From Polytrichum commune (lineage: Eukaryota > Streptophyta > Polytrichopsida > Polytrichales > Polytrichaceae): 64,000 nt of DNA. This document shows, in pieces, positions 22,103-32,644 of the stretch (position 1 is its first letter; each line of letters opens with the position of its first letter). Position numbers and translations under genes: made by a program. Where the stretch lies: assembly GCA_950295325.1 (NCBI GenBank), contig OX485808.1, positions 16,698,527 to 16,762,526 of the forward strand, read 5' to 3'. Below the pieces are notes generated by a model. It saw only the letters and a list, made by a program, of their open reading frames with translations. It did not search any database and was not told the DNA's origin.

Positions 22103-22839
22103 CTTCCTTTGTCACCACATACCTCAAGAACTCAATCTCTCCTTGAGCAAAGTTATTTTTCACTTCTTGGCGGTAACTTTTTGGGCAACACATTGATGAA
22201 TACATCCTTGTATCTCACCAACATCCCACCAATGTGGTTTGGAGGAGGCCCATCTTTCCTAGCCTCCCCATACATTCCTTGGAGTTGCTCCAATTGAACC
22301 ACGACCATTATGTTTTCTATTTTTCATTTGGTCCATTAAGACCAAATTCAACTTGGGTCCTCCTACCATAGGAGTCCTTGTCAATTTGAACTTCAATTCT
22401 TTGCCATTATGACACATCATAATGCACCGCAAGCTCACCAGCTTGCACCTCACATCTATCATGTGAGTTTCAAAGTAGGCGGCCTTCACAATGACATGCA
22501 TTTCATCTATTTCACATGGTGTGAAATTTTGACAAAAATCCAATGTCCCACATTGAAAGTTACATGCATCGCGGCCTCCTTTGTCTCATGCGGTTCGCCC
22601 TTTCCAAACCGCACCTTGGTGGGCTTGCTTTTTCTATCAATCGGCAAGCCCCAACTCCCTTGTGGGTTTTGGGCTCAAGAAGGAGTGGTAGGCTCTTTGT
22701 CAACACATGAGACATTTCTCCCATTCATTGAGCCTCAAGGTACAAAAGATTTGGCCTTGGCTTAAGGCTACTAGCCTTGGCCACAATGCCATCGTCTTAC
22801 ATTCGGTCCTCGGCAACTTGGCTTGGCTTGGTCCGCAAA

Positions 22840-23100
22840 GCCAACTTTAAACATTTCGTCCGCGGGACAAATTGGTTTGGCGCCACAAAACCAATTTCTA
22901 ATAGTTTGTCCGCAAAACAAACATGTTTTGCCTTGGTAGCACAAAGCCACCTTCCCACACTCCGTCCGCGGCACGAACATGAATTGCCTTGGTAGGACAA
23001 ACCCACCTCCCAACATTCCGTCCGCGGCACAAGTATGATTTGCTTTGGAAGCATAAAGCCACCTTTCAACATTCCGTCCGCGGCACCAACATGTTTTGCC
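22840..23100. repeat. Tandem units of about 56 bp in gypsy interior
   Basis: About five imperfect units carrying CATTCCGTCCGCGGCAC or variants. They lie in the 5' part of the element by its own sense, where gag/protease would be, so an array has replaced or interrupted coding sequence there. Confidence 0.7.
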
Positions 23101-23749
23101 TAAGTAAAATGGACCAAACAATTTGCACTCATTTCTTTGGGACCTACTTTGGCTAAAGCCACTTGTGGTGATGCGCCGCCACACTTCTCTTTGGGACCAT
23201 CGGCTTCAATGCTCTTGCAAACTTGATGGTCCCCACCATGTCCTCAAGAAGCCTTAGGGACTTAAACAAGGCATCCACCACCCGCTTTTAAAACCCCACC
23301 TAAAAGGATGCATTTCTTAGAAAGCTCGTCCGTTTTAGGTGTATCCTTCATTTGTGCGTTTGAATAGCGCACATAGGCCTTAAGAGGCCCCGGGTGCCTC
23401 ATTAGCACCAAATTCATTCCAACATCAATACCTTCCAAGCATTTCGAATTGGAATTTCAATCCAACATTAATGCCCTCCAAGGTTTTGGGTGCATTCGGT
23501 ATTCTAGGCCCCAAATGCTTTTTGAGGCGTGCGGGAGCCCTTTCAAAGGACTCCACCATTTTCCTTACCGAATCCACCATCATGCCCACCATTGTCATTA
23601 GAACCAATGGTACGGTCAAATTCCATTTACACATGATCTCTGTTCCAATTTGAGCCTCACAACCTTTTGGAAACCCCGGGTCACCATCACAACCCGCTTA
23701 TTTGATAGCCATGCTTCCCTCAAAGTGCTAGCTCAAAAATTGGAAACCT

Positions 23750-23762
23750 GCTCTGATACCAA
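23750..23762 (-). other. Primer-binding site of gypsy element
   Basis: The minus strand reads TTGGTATCAGAGC directly after the 5' LTR, the standard complement to the 3' end of plant initiator Met tRNA (TGGTATCAGAGC). It fixes the element's orientation. Confidence 0.92.
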
Positions 23763-23763
23763 G

Positions 23764-24736
23764 TGTCGCAACCCTTGCTAAGCCCCCTTGACAATCTTGC
23801 CAATTTTCAATTCTAGCAAAGGTTACGAGCGCTAACCATTCGCATTCCGCCATGCTAATGGTTAGCTCCTCCTACCCCGGACCTTATAGTTCATAGGAGG
23901 GAACCAACCCTCCTACTTTGCTTTTGGGACTCACCCCTTAATCGGTAACCATTCCTTAGATGTGGACTTCCATCCATGGAAGCCCAATCCTATGTTGATC
24001 ATCGCATTGCCGGAGCAACACTACAACAACCCGAACCATACTAGGCAACTATGGCCTCACAATGGGCCAATGCCCATGGACGCCTTGCCGTTTGGCCTCG
24101 GGTGGGTGAGGCCACACCACCTCACCCATATAAGCCTCTAGGACTCTACGCGGGGCCCCTACCCCACCGTCAACCAACCTCTTGTCTCTCTACCAAGAGT
24201 TGGGGCCAAGTGGACACTTTCCTTTAGCCGCTGGGCCTAGAAGCCCCCAGCAGCTTCAGACCATCATAACTTCCTTGTATGATGTTTGATTCCAACAACA
24301 AACCACTCCATCTTCATCTACGCTTCACGTAGATGCCGATGGACTCCTCACTTGCCCCATTCCGGCAAGTATTGAGGAAGTTATGCCTGTTTGAACCTTC
24401 GCAGTCCCGGGAATCACTCCCAGGCACTGCTGTACCAGGGCGCTGTCCCGGGACAGCGCCCCACTCAAATGGCCATAACTCCTAGCTCACACCTCCGATT
24501 GAGGTGTTCTTGAGCATTCTAGAATCACCACGCCATGAGCTACGCATAACTCATGGCCTTCCCCTTGTGCCTCCTAGTCTTCGTGGGTGGGAGGCGTTCT
24601 CAACGCCCGGGGCCCTCACCCACACTAGGATCACTTGGGCCCTCTCACCAACGGCGCCACAAGTCCCGGGTGTCACTCCGGGGTCCCCCTTGTGCCCATG
24701 GTGTTTCGGGCACTCCTCATGGAGAGGTGCGCGACA
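23764..24736 (-). repeat. Gypsy LTR, right (5' LTR by element sense)
   Basis: 973 bp, reads as identical to 17694-18666. By element sense this LTR would hold the promoter. Confidence 0.95.
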
Positions 24737-24741
24737 CTTGG
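24737..24741. repeat. Gypsy element target duplication, right
   Basis: CTTGG, the partner of 17689-17693. Confidence 0.9.
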
Positions 24742-25800
24742 TGTTGTCTTGGTGCGGTCTCGGTACAGATTTGGTGTGGTCTCGATGTTTTCGGTGCTTA
24801 CCTCGATGTCTTGGTGTAGACTTGGTGCTTTCAGTGTAGTCGATACAAATTCAGTGCGGTCTCGGTGTAGACTCGGTGCGTTCGGAGCAGTCGTTACAGA
24901 TTCGGTGTGGCCTCGGTGCTTTCGGTGGTGCTTTCGGTGCAGTCAGGACAGATTTGGTGTGGTCTCTGTGCTTCCGGTGCTTACCTTGCAGTCACGGTGT
25001 GGCCTCGTCGGTGTAGACTCGGTGCTTATGGTGTAGTCTGTACTGGTTCAGTGCGGTTTCGGTGTAAATTCGGTGTTTTTGGTGCAGTCGGTACAGATTC
25101 GGTGCGGTCTCGCTGTAACTCGGAGCTTTCGGTGCAGTCGGTACAGAGTTGTGCGGTCTCGGTGTGGACTCGGTGCTTTCGGCGCAGTCGGTACAGGTTC
25201 GGTGCGGTTTCGGTGTAGCTACTGTGTTTTCGGTGCAGACGGTACAGATTCGTGCGGTCTCGGTGAAGACTCAGTGTGGTCGATATAGGTTCGGTGTGGA
25301 CTCGGTGTGGGCTGTGTTTTTGGTGCAGTCGGGTAGATTCGGTGCGGTCTCGATGCTTACCTTGCTGTCTCGGTGTAGACTCGGTGCTTTCGGTGTGGTC
25401 GGTACCGGTTCGATGCGATTTCGGTGTAGCTTCTGTGCTTTCAGCGTAGACGGTACAGATTCGTGCGGTCTCTGTGAAGACTAAGTGCTTTCGGTGCGGT
25501 CGGTACAGGTTCGGTGAAGTCTCGGTGTGGGCTTTGTGTTTTCGGTGCAGTCGGATAGATTTGGTGCGGTCTCGATGCTTACTTGCGGTCTCGCTGTAGA
25601 CTCGGTGCTTTCGGTACAGGTTCAGTGAGGTCTCGTTGTGGACTTTGTGTTTTCGGTGCAGTCGGACAAATTCGGTGCGATCTCAGTGCAGACTCAATGC
25701 TGTCGGAAGTCGGTGTAGATTCGGTGCGGTCTCAGCGTTTTCGGTGCTTATCAGTGCTGATTTGGTGTCGATTCGGTGCTTTCGGGGCAGTCTGGCTTTC
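24742..25800. repeat. CGGTG-rich array (probable LINE-0 5' region)
   Basis: About 1 kb of short imperfect units such as TCGGTGTAGACTCGGTGCTT, TTCGGTGCAGTCGGTACAG and TCGGTGCGGTC. It continues motifs seen at 17640-17693 across the gypsy insertion. TCGGTG motifs also occur in the repeats upstream of LINE-1 ORF1, so I infer this is the LINE-0 5' region. Open frames across it on the plus strand (VRSRCRLGAFG-like) come from the repeat and are not genes. Confidence 0.75.
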
Positions 25801-26571
25801 GGAGATCGATCTATCGTACTTAGCTAACTTCACAGACGCCTATTTTCTCACAAAGCAATAGATCTGGGAGTCCGTGTAGCAGGCCTCTCTCTATCCTCGT
25901 TCCCTCTCGGTGTTTCTACAGCGATCTCCTCCTTCGGAGATCTGCTCTCACTTTCTTCTTCGGCAGCGACTTTGGTAGTGATTAGGAGTACTGTCTCGGC
26001 AGCGACGTACTTCTTTAGCATTGATCGTTGTGGGGTGCTGTGTATTTGTTGAGTGCTCGGTGAGGATGAGCTCGAGTACCCTTCGGCACTTGTAGTTCAA
26101 GAAGCTGAGGTGTGGTGGCGGACGGTGCACAGGTCCCGAATGAAGAACGCTCCTGGTGCGGGCCTCCAGCTGCTTTCAGAATTAGGTCACCGTGTTTCCA
26201 ACTTTTCCAGGAGCGGCTACATCATTCTTCTTGGGTCCATGTACACTTTCCACTGTCACAACATCGTTTCCTCGAACTCCCTAGTGCTTCCGGCACTTGT
26301 TGAACGTGTTTCTGCACGTTTAACTGCCATCGCTGGTTTGTCAAGTCCATTATTGCGGATGGGATGGCATCGGCAAAGACTAAGCGACGCACCAGGTACA
26401 AGTTCTCAAAGAGATCATACAAAGGAGTCGGTGTTGAGCGAGGGCAGTGGACGACATGAAGGGAGGGGAACCTCCACTGAGCAAGAGGCGCATCGTCGTG
26501 TTCGAACGGACAACATAGAACTTAGATCAAAACCAAATAGTTAAGATGGAACTGTTGGTCAGGGAAGTCGA
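25801..26571. other. Unassigned region between LINE-0 and the HBD-like ORF
   Basis: Contains overlapping open frames on both strands (plus 26053-26544; minus 26422-26222 with ENLYLVRRLVFADAIPS). None resembles a family I recognise and neither strand is clearly favoured. It may hold the true 5' end of LINE-0 or the leader of the next ORF. Confidence 0.4.
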
Positions 26572-27003
26572 ATGGTCGAGCAACCCAGACTAGTTTTCGA
26601 AGGTAAATCTGTAGAGCAGATGAGACCAAGAGCGGCTATTCGTGCTGATGTTGAGCGGTCAGAAGCCATCAAAGTAGAATGGGATGAGATGGTTGATGCA
26701 GTCGTTGCAGCTCGCTGGAGGGAATTGAATGAGAGTGCTCAGAACGGTCACTTTTATGGAGTGGCCGTAGGAAGGGTGCCAGGAATCTATCCTTCGTGGG
26801 CACAAGCTTACCAGCAAGTGCATAAGGTGTCTAGTAACAACCACCAGAAGTTCAGTGAGCTACAACATGCCTTGATGTTCATCCGGGAGCATCAATTGGC
26901 AGTTGGATTTGATGAAGACATTAAACAATTTGGCAGCAACGGAGTAGTTGTAGCGGTGTGGAGATTCCCTCTTGACCAGTGTCGGATTGGAAGGTCGATG
27001 TAG
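26572..27003 (+). CDS. Small protein with RNase H1/viroplasmin-type hybrid-binding domain
   Basis: 143 codons from ATG 26572. The central part, GHFYGVAVGRVPGIYPSWAQ followed by AYQQV and a K-F..L..A..FI pattern, matches the layout of the small domain at the N-terminus of eukaryotic RNase H1 and in the caulimovirus translational transactivator (usual core: Y.V..G..PGIY.SW..C..QV.GF....K.F.....A..F). That domain binds RNA-DNA hybrids or double-stranded RNA. The N-terminal 60 residues are charged and unrecognised; no RNase H catalytic domain follows. It lies opposite to, and almost touches, the copia pol end at 27026. It could be an exon of a host gene, a relic, or part of an unrecognised element. 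Confidence 0.5.
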   Translation: MVEQPRLVFEGKSVEQMRPRAAIRADVERSEAIKVEWDEMVDAVVAARWRELNESAQNGHFYGVAVGRVPGIYPSWAQAYQQVHKVSSNNHQKFSELQHALMFIREHQLAVGFDEDIKQFGSNGVVVAVWRFPLDQCRIGRSM

Positions 27004-27025
27004 CTAGAGTACACTATGTGTTGTT

Positions 27026-28840
27026 TCAGTTGATTTGCCCATGCTGTACATCTTGCAAAGAGTGAAGGCCAATAAAATATCTATGCTTCTCAAACTTGTG
27101 TTTGGGTAACGGCTTGGTTAGAAGGTCTGCTGGATTATCGTCTGTGTTCACGTACTTGAGCTGAATTTCCCCCTCTAGCACTCTTTCATGAACAAAGTGG
27201 TGCTTGCCCTCTATATGCTTCGTCTTAGCATGAAACTGTGGGTTCTTGGCTAATTTAAGGGCACCCTGGTTATCACAGGACAAGTGCAGGTCGGCCAAAG
27301 TTGGTGTAGACGCAGAAGCGAGGTCGCGATGCACCTGTTCGTCCTGGCAAGAGATGGAAACCTTGAGTAAATTGAGAATTTTTAACTCGTTGAGTAGTCT
27401 GCGGATGTAGACGCCCTCCTTAGTAGCCTTGTACTCAACTTCGGTGGTGTTGTCACTCACAGTTGGTTGTTGCTTGCTAGCCCAAGAAACAGGTCCACCT
27501 GCGAGCTTAAATATGTACGAGCCAACCGAGCGTCTAGTAATTTTGCAACTCAGGTAATTAGAGTCAGTAAACCCATGGAGAGTGCTCTCGTCAGAGGGAT
27601 CAAATAGAATGCCCAGATCTGGGGTGAAATTTAAATAACGAATAATGTGTTGGAGGGCACTCCAGTGAGCAGCTTGCGGTGAGTGCATGTAACGACTCAT
27701 GATGCCTACAACATAGGAAATGTCAAGGCGAGTGTGACATAAGAAGATCAATTTACCTACAATGTGACAGTAGGCTGAAACGTCGACTGATGTCATGTGG
27801 GTATCTGCCTCCAGTACAAGCCCTACTGGTAAGGAAATGGTTTCGACCATCCATGGCTCAATGTTGCACTCCTTGAGAAGCTCCATGGTGTAGTTGTGCT
27901 CGTGCAAGAAAACCTTGTCGTCGGTTGTGCACACAAAGTCAATGCCGAGGTAACGATTCACGAGCCCTAAATCCTTCATCTTATACTTTTGACCGAGTTG
28001 TACTTTGATTTCAGCAACTCTCTCCTTGCTACTGCCGAAGATAAACAAATCGTCAACGTAGAGCATCGGAACTATGATAGTGTCACCTTCTCTTAGAAAG
28101 TACAGATTGGGGTCGAGCTCACTGCGAGTCCATCTAGAATTCCTCAAATGATTGTCAATCTCCTCATACCACTGTCGAGGAGACTGTTTCAAGCCGTAAA
28201 GCGACCGATTCAATTGGCAGACTTTATCCTCATGGCCGGGTATAGCAAACCCAGGAGGTTGTTCCATGCTGATGCGTTCCTTAACCTTGCCGTTGAGGAA
28301 AGCGGTAATCACATCCATGTGATTGAGCTCCCATCCTAATGTGACAGATAGAGCGATTATTGCCCGAAGTGTAACCCAGCGAGCTACAGGTGCGAACGTC
28401 TCATTATAATCAATTCCATACTTTTGCTCGAGTCCACGTGCAATGAGACGAGCTTTGAGGCGTATTCTAGTTGGATTAATCTCTGATTTTGCCTTGTAGA
28501 CCCACTTAGAGTGCAGGACGTGTTGGCCAAGGGGTCGATCCACTAATTCCCATGTGAGATTTTGAATGAGGGCATCAAATTCCTCACGTCGAGCTGCTTG
28601 CCATTGAGGGTCATTCTGAGCCTCCCGTTCGGATATCTTATCACTGATGGGGCCAGTGGTCTCAACGATGTCTGTGTCGTCTGATGAGTCCGAACCTCCC
28701 ATGTCGAAGAGGTCAAAATGCGAAGGCAGTCTCCTGGTAGCACGTGGTGGATTGCGTCGGGGTACAGTCGGCGAGGCAGGACTGTCCAGAGGAGTTAGTG
28801 GTGACCTTGGTGGTGTAGACCCCGTGTCATCGTTGTCCAT
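27026..28840 (-). pseudogene. Copia reverse transcriptase and RNase H
   Basis: About 604 open codons in the same phase as the integrase frame, separated from it by one TAA near 28856. The RT starts after an acidic Ser/Pro linker: W..A..EE.DAL..N.TWELVD, FAPVARW, YGLKQSPRQWY and the catalytic YVDDLFIFG. The RNase H part includes VSWASKQQPTVSDNTTE and the closing segment ADLLTKPLPK. It ends with a stop at 27026, close to the usual copia pol C-terminus. The domain itself appears unbroken. Confidence 0.92.
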
Positions 28841-28855
28841 AGGTGTAATGTCTGC

Positions 28856-30340
28856 TTACGTGACTGGGTGCGAGGCCGAGGGCTCGAGATCATTGTCATC
28901 ATCAAGAAGTCTCGCAAAGACGTCAACGAACGGTGTATCAGAGTGAAAATTACCTAGGACTGACTCAAACACTGTCACATCGTTAGACAATATGACTTTC
29001 CATCGGGTTGGACACCATAGCCGATAAGCTTTGGATTGGTCATCATAACCCACCAACACGCATTTGGATGCCTTATGCCCTAGCTTGGTGTGTTTGTCTT
29101 TAGGAATGTAGACATACGCCGTGCTCCCAAGAACTCGAAGTTGAGACAGATTGGGCTGGTAGCCATATAGCTTCTCAAATGGAGTCGTGAGGTTTAATGC
29201 ACGAGTACCTGACCTGTTGAGCACATAGTTAACAACACGGGTACATTCAGTCCAAAGGTGGGCTGAATACTTATGTGAGTTGAAAACGCAGCGTGTTGCC
29301 TCCATTAAGGTCCAATTTTTTTTCTCTGAGATTCCGTTTTGATGCGGCGTATCTGCGATTGTCAATTGTCGTTGAATCCCCTTCTGGACAAGATAACTGG
29401 TGAATTCGGCTGATAAGTATTCCCCTCCGCGGTCGGACCTTAGATTTGCCACAGTGTTTGACCAATCGTGCTCAGTATGTGTCATCGAGTGCACTTTGTG
29501 GGAAAACTGAGTTTTCACTAGCTTTACAAAATCTTTAAAATGTTGGAAGGTGTCGCTTTTCAAACGAAGAAAACGAACCCACGTGTAACGTGTGTAATCA
29601 TCTGTCAACGTGAGTAAGTATTTAAACTCAGTGTCCTTGTGAATCGGTCCACACAAGTCACTGTGCACTAGCTCGAAGGGGCGAGTAGTTCGTTTGACAG
29701 CGCGTTTAGGTCGTCTAGATCTATGTTGCTTGGCGAGTACACAGGTTTCACACTTCCTGTCCTTGCCTACTTGCAAATAGGGAATGCCTTCAACAAATTT
29801 TTTAGACGACATGTTGTGTGTTGTTTGGTGATTGATGTGGCACAAGCGCTTGTGCCACAAGTCGGTGGAATCCTCCTTACTGATGGTCGGAGCCGGTACG
29901 TCTTCCGCGAGTCCTATGAAGTTAGGAAGGTCGAATGGAACCGTGAGTGAAGCGGAGTGTGCGTAGAATTTAGCTCGTTGTAAGCTGTTGCTAACCCTAT
30001 ACAATTTGGACTTAGGGTCCCGTTCACCAAAGAGGACTACTCGCTTTGGGTCCTTCTTTTCTAGAACAAAGCATGACTCGGGAGTAAAAACTACTAGATG
30101 ACCAGTGTCTGTTAGCTTTCCTACAGACAACAAGTTCTTAGTGAGTCCAGGCACGTACAAAATCGGTTTGATGCTTTTATTTGCCTCAACGTGAAGTATT
30201 CCTTTTCCTACAACTGGGAGCCTTGATCCGCTTGCAGTGGAAACTCCAGAGGTGGAGGCTGTCAGCTGGAAAGATGAGAGCGTGGACCTATTGCCTGTCA
30301 CATGGCTAGAGGCACCTGAGTCTATAAAAAATCTCTATGA
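28856..30340 (-). pseudogene. Copia protease and integrase
   Basis: The frame opens just before FFIDSGASSHVTG, the aspartic protease active site (near 30330), then LYVPGLTKNLLSVGKL. The GAG-pre-integrase region has LWHKRLCHIN and C-x-x-C in KCETCVLAKQHR. The integrase core keeps the acidic triad context: VHSDLCGPI, LRSDRGGEY and NGISEKKNWTL. A TAA after SASHPVT stops it 16 bases before the next open frame, in the same phase. Confidence 0.9.
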
Positions 30341-30375
30341 GCCTCAAATCCTGCAAAATTAGCTTCAAGCTCTAC

Positions 30376-31338
30376 CTATTCACATGGGAGCAATTCGCTT
30401 GGGACATCCAGGTCGCCTTCAACCAAGTTGACTTGACGTTTGGCACCTCGTAATGTAGCGGCGTGAACTTGCATTTGCGCTATCTGCTCGTCAAGTTTCT
30501 TCAAGTCGCAGTTGGCGGAGAGGTGATTCTTTCTACTACAGTAATCACACTGAATGGTTCCCGTCGAATGGGTATAGGCTTGCGGGTTGGTGTAGTGCTG
30601 CGAGTTTGCTTGCGTTGACCCATTACCCCCTCCTCGAGAAAACGAGGGAGGACGATACTGCTGAAAAGGTTGTCGGGGACGAAAAGTTTGATGGCCGCGG
30701 TGAGAAAAGCGGGACACAAGATTGGATTCTTCGTCCGCGTCGCGTTGCTGGCCATCCTTGTAGAACTGTTATGAATGAAGGCGCCCAACTAAGTCGTGAT
30801 AGGTGGGCGGAGGGTCGCGAGCGAGCTCTCCATTGAAGTTGGAGACGAAGTGGGACCACGTCGAGGGAAGTCCTTTGAGTGTGATGTGAATGAGCTCCTC
30901 GTCGAGCGTGCGATAGCCAATGGAATTAAGCTGGGAGACCATGGAATCAATACGTTGAATGTACTCGTCTGCATCATTGCCCTGCATTTTAACAGCAGAA
31001 AGAGTTTGGGTGAGAACGAGGCGGCGTTGAGTATTTCGAGACTCATACCTGGACTGTAGATGTTGCCACATGGCGAAGGGATCTTCCTCAAACTCGTTGA
31101 TGGTAGACAGTAAGTCGTCATGAACTGTAGATTGTATTAACGCAATCGCCTTGATCTGGCGCTTGCGATATGTGAGTATGTCGTCATCGGTGGCAGGAAC
31201 TTCCAGGGGTAGTTGAACGACGCCACTATAACAATCCTTGTGACGTAAGATGGTACGGAGACGGATAGACCAGTTGTGGTAATTCGCACGACCTGTGAGT
31301 TTCTCGGTGTCAGAGAGAGGACCAGAAGATTTAGGCAT
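30376..31338 (-). pseudogene. Copia gag
   Basis: ATG 31338. The N-terminal part has LTGRANYHNWSIRLRTIL (copia gag N-terminal pattern), followed by the gag_pre-type region MWQHLQSRYES and LKGLPSTW. One TAA after GRLHS interrupts it; the same phase resumes with QFYKDGQQ and an Arg/Gly/Gln-rich stretch, then a CCHC zinc knuckle CDYCSRKNHLSANC. It would package the element RNA. Confidence 0.88.
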
Positions 31339-31447
31339 TGTAGCGGAAAGTAGGTGGGGATTGAAAACGAGACAACTGCTCGAGATATCTAGAATTGAGA
31401 AGGGACGCAGGGACTTAGAAAGAAGAGGACCAAGGAACGAAGCTAAA

Positions 31448-31456
31448 CTGATACCA
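31448..31456 (-). other. Primer-binding site of copia element
   Basis: The minus strand reads TGGTATCAG directly after the LTR end, then departs from the canonical AGC. It matches the first nine bases of the plant initiator Met tRNA complement. Confidence 0.8.
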
Positions 31457-31765
31457 TGTTGTTGGACTTAAGAACATGACTTATTTGATTAGCGGGAGGC
31501 AAAACGCCTAAATACAAAACAGAGGTGAAATCAAGTGGTCATGGTGAAACCCCTAAATTGGAGCGCCAAGATGTCTACCTATTTATGTGGACTACAAGAC
31601 AAGAGAGATCTCCTCTCTTCCTATCTGCTTAGCCTAAGTGGATTGTCGTGATGTCCCTCGTAAAGTAACTTCGAACAACACCGCTTTGAGTCTGGTGCAT
31701 GTAATGTCCACACCTTTGGTCAGTTGTTGACCGATCCAACCATAAGTGACATTGTCTTCCTCACA
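31457..31765 (-). repeat. Copia 5' LTR (probable extent)
   Basis: The inner boundary at 31457 is fixed by the primer-binding site. By plus strand it starts TGTTGTTGG and I place the outer end at CCTCACA (31765), giving TGT...ACA ends and about 309 bp. No second LTR exists to confirm the outer boundary. Confidence 0.6.
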
Positions 31766-31772
31766 TATCAAG

Positions 31773-32058
31773 CTCGGGGGGTTCACTGGCGAAAATCGTA
31801 GAACAACGTGCAATAAAAAATAGGGTCCAATATATTCATTGTATATAAATTTTATAAAAAATGTACATGTAAAATAGGGGATTTTAAAATAGTGAAACGT
31901 GTTTACATATAAAATACCATCACATATAATATTTTCAGGCTTTTTACATGTAAAATGCCATCACCTTATAATCTTTTATGCAAGGTAAATAACCCCCCCA
32001 AATAATAGGTCCCGAACGCACGTGTATGCAAAATATAAGAGGGAGTGAACCCCCCGAG
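31773..32058. mobile_element. MITE, hAT-like (8-bp target duplication)
   Basis: 286 bp with perfect 15-bp terminal inverted repeats CTCGGGGGGTTCACT, flanked by ATATCAAG at 31765-31772 and 32059-32066. The interior is AT-rich with repeated TACATGTAAAAT-like segments and no coding potential. The 8-bp duplication points to a hAT-type transposase acting in trans, though the termini are not the most typical hAT ends. It inserted at the outer edge of the copia LTR. Confidence 0.88.
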
Positions 32059-32158
32059 ATATCAAGATGTTGGTGTTATAGATTGCGTGTGCATGAAGTA
32101 TGGCCAAACATACAATGCCCTCTTGCTTTTTGTTGTGTACAAACCCAAATGACTAACA

Positions 32159-32644
32159 CTACACCCTGTACCAATAGTGTGTGATAACGTCCTTTAACAA
32201 ATGGTAGATCAACCAATCCATTCTTCGACCCACAAAATGTTTTCTCGTTGAATTCAAAATGCTCTTAAGGTTGGACTGGTAAGATTCTATTGCCGCATTT
32301 GTGTTTTGACCAACATGCGGAATCCTCCTCGCACCCACAACCCACATGTCAATCTTCCCTCTCCAAATTCCATTCATGTATTTCATGAAAGATGTTGCTC
32401 TTGGCCTTGATGTTGCAATTTTGTCAAGCTGCGAGGACGCCCATAACACATGGTCCTCGTCTTCTTTGCACCCTTTGCTATACATTATGGTACCAACGAG
32501 GTTGAGAACGATTGCTCGCTCTTCCACAATTGTTATTTTCTTCACAACATTGCATGCCCATGCCTTCCTCACATGCCAAAGGCATAAAAAAACCTTGACA
32601 TGTGTCCACACACATCTGAACTCAAAAGCATGCACTACCGTCAA
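32159..32644 (-). pseudogene. MULE-type transposase fragment
   Basis: 161 codons. The N-terminal VFLCLWHVRKAW and the later NTNAAIESYQSNLKS, VGRRMDWLIYHLLKDV and HYWY follow the second half of plant Mutator-like transposases and related zinc-finger/SWIM proteins. The acidic catalytic residues upstream and the SWIM zinc finger downstream are absent, so it is a remnant. Sequence on either side shows no terminal repeat I could pair. Confidence 0.75.

Larger units (their letters stand above)
17694..24736 (-). mobile_element. Ty3/gypsy-type LTR retrotransposon, recent but coding-defective
   Basis: A 7,043-bp element with two 973-bp LTRs that read as identical, TGTCGC/GCGACA termini, a 5-bp target duplication, a primer-binding site next to the right LTR and a purine-rich tract next to the left LTR, so it lies on the minus strand. 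Gypsy remnants are visible in the order reverse transcriptase/RNase H (about 22.1 kb), integrase zinc-binding region (20.9-20.6 kb) and integrase core (20.4-19.9 kb). No long intact frame exists and there are internal tandem repeats. LTR identity points to recent insertion while the interior is decayed, so it was probably mobilised by proteins of another copy. Confidence 0.92.
27026..31765 (-). mobile_element. Ty1/copia retrotransposon lacking its 3' LTR
   Basis: A minus-strand element with a 5' LTR (31457-31765), Met-tRNA-type primer-binding site, gag, protease, integrase, reverse transcriptase and RNase H in copia order. The domain order integrase before RT and the YVDD box identify copia. 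Sequence just past the pol stop (27025 downward) has no polypurine tract and no copy of the LTR, so the 3' end has been lost. Inactivating changes are few: an in-frame TAA in gag, a stop plus phase change between the zinc knuckle and protease, and one in-frame TAA between integrase and RT. Confidence 0.9.

Noticed and set aside
22840..23100. Regular repeats considered as a CRISPR array
   Set aside because: Units are imperfect and contiguous with no unique spacers, and they lie inside an LTR retrotransposon.
24504..25861. Plus-strand frames rich in RCGLGAFGAV-like repeats
   Set aside because: They are LTR sequence and the CGGTG array read in frame.
26222..26422. Minus-strand 66-codon frame with ENLYLVRRLVFADAIPS
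   Set aside because: Looks protein-like but matches no family I know, is short, and overlaps an opposite frame.
26900..27025. Search for the copia 3' LTR and polypurine tract next to the pol stop
   Set aside because: No sequence resembling 31457-31765 and no purine tract found; recorded as a truncation.
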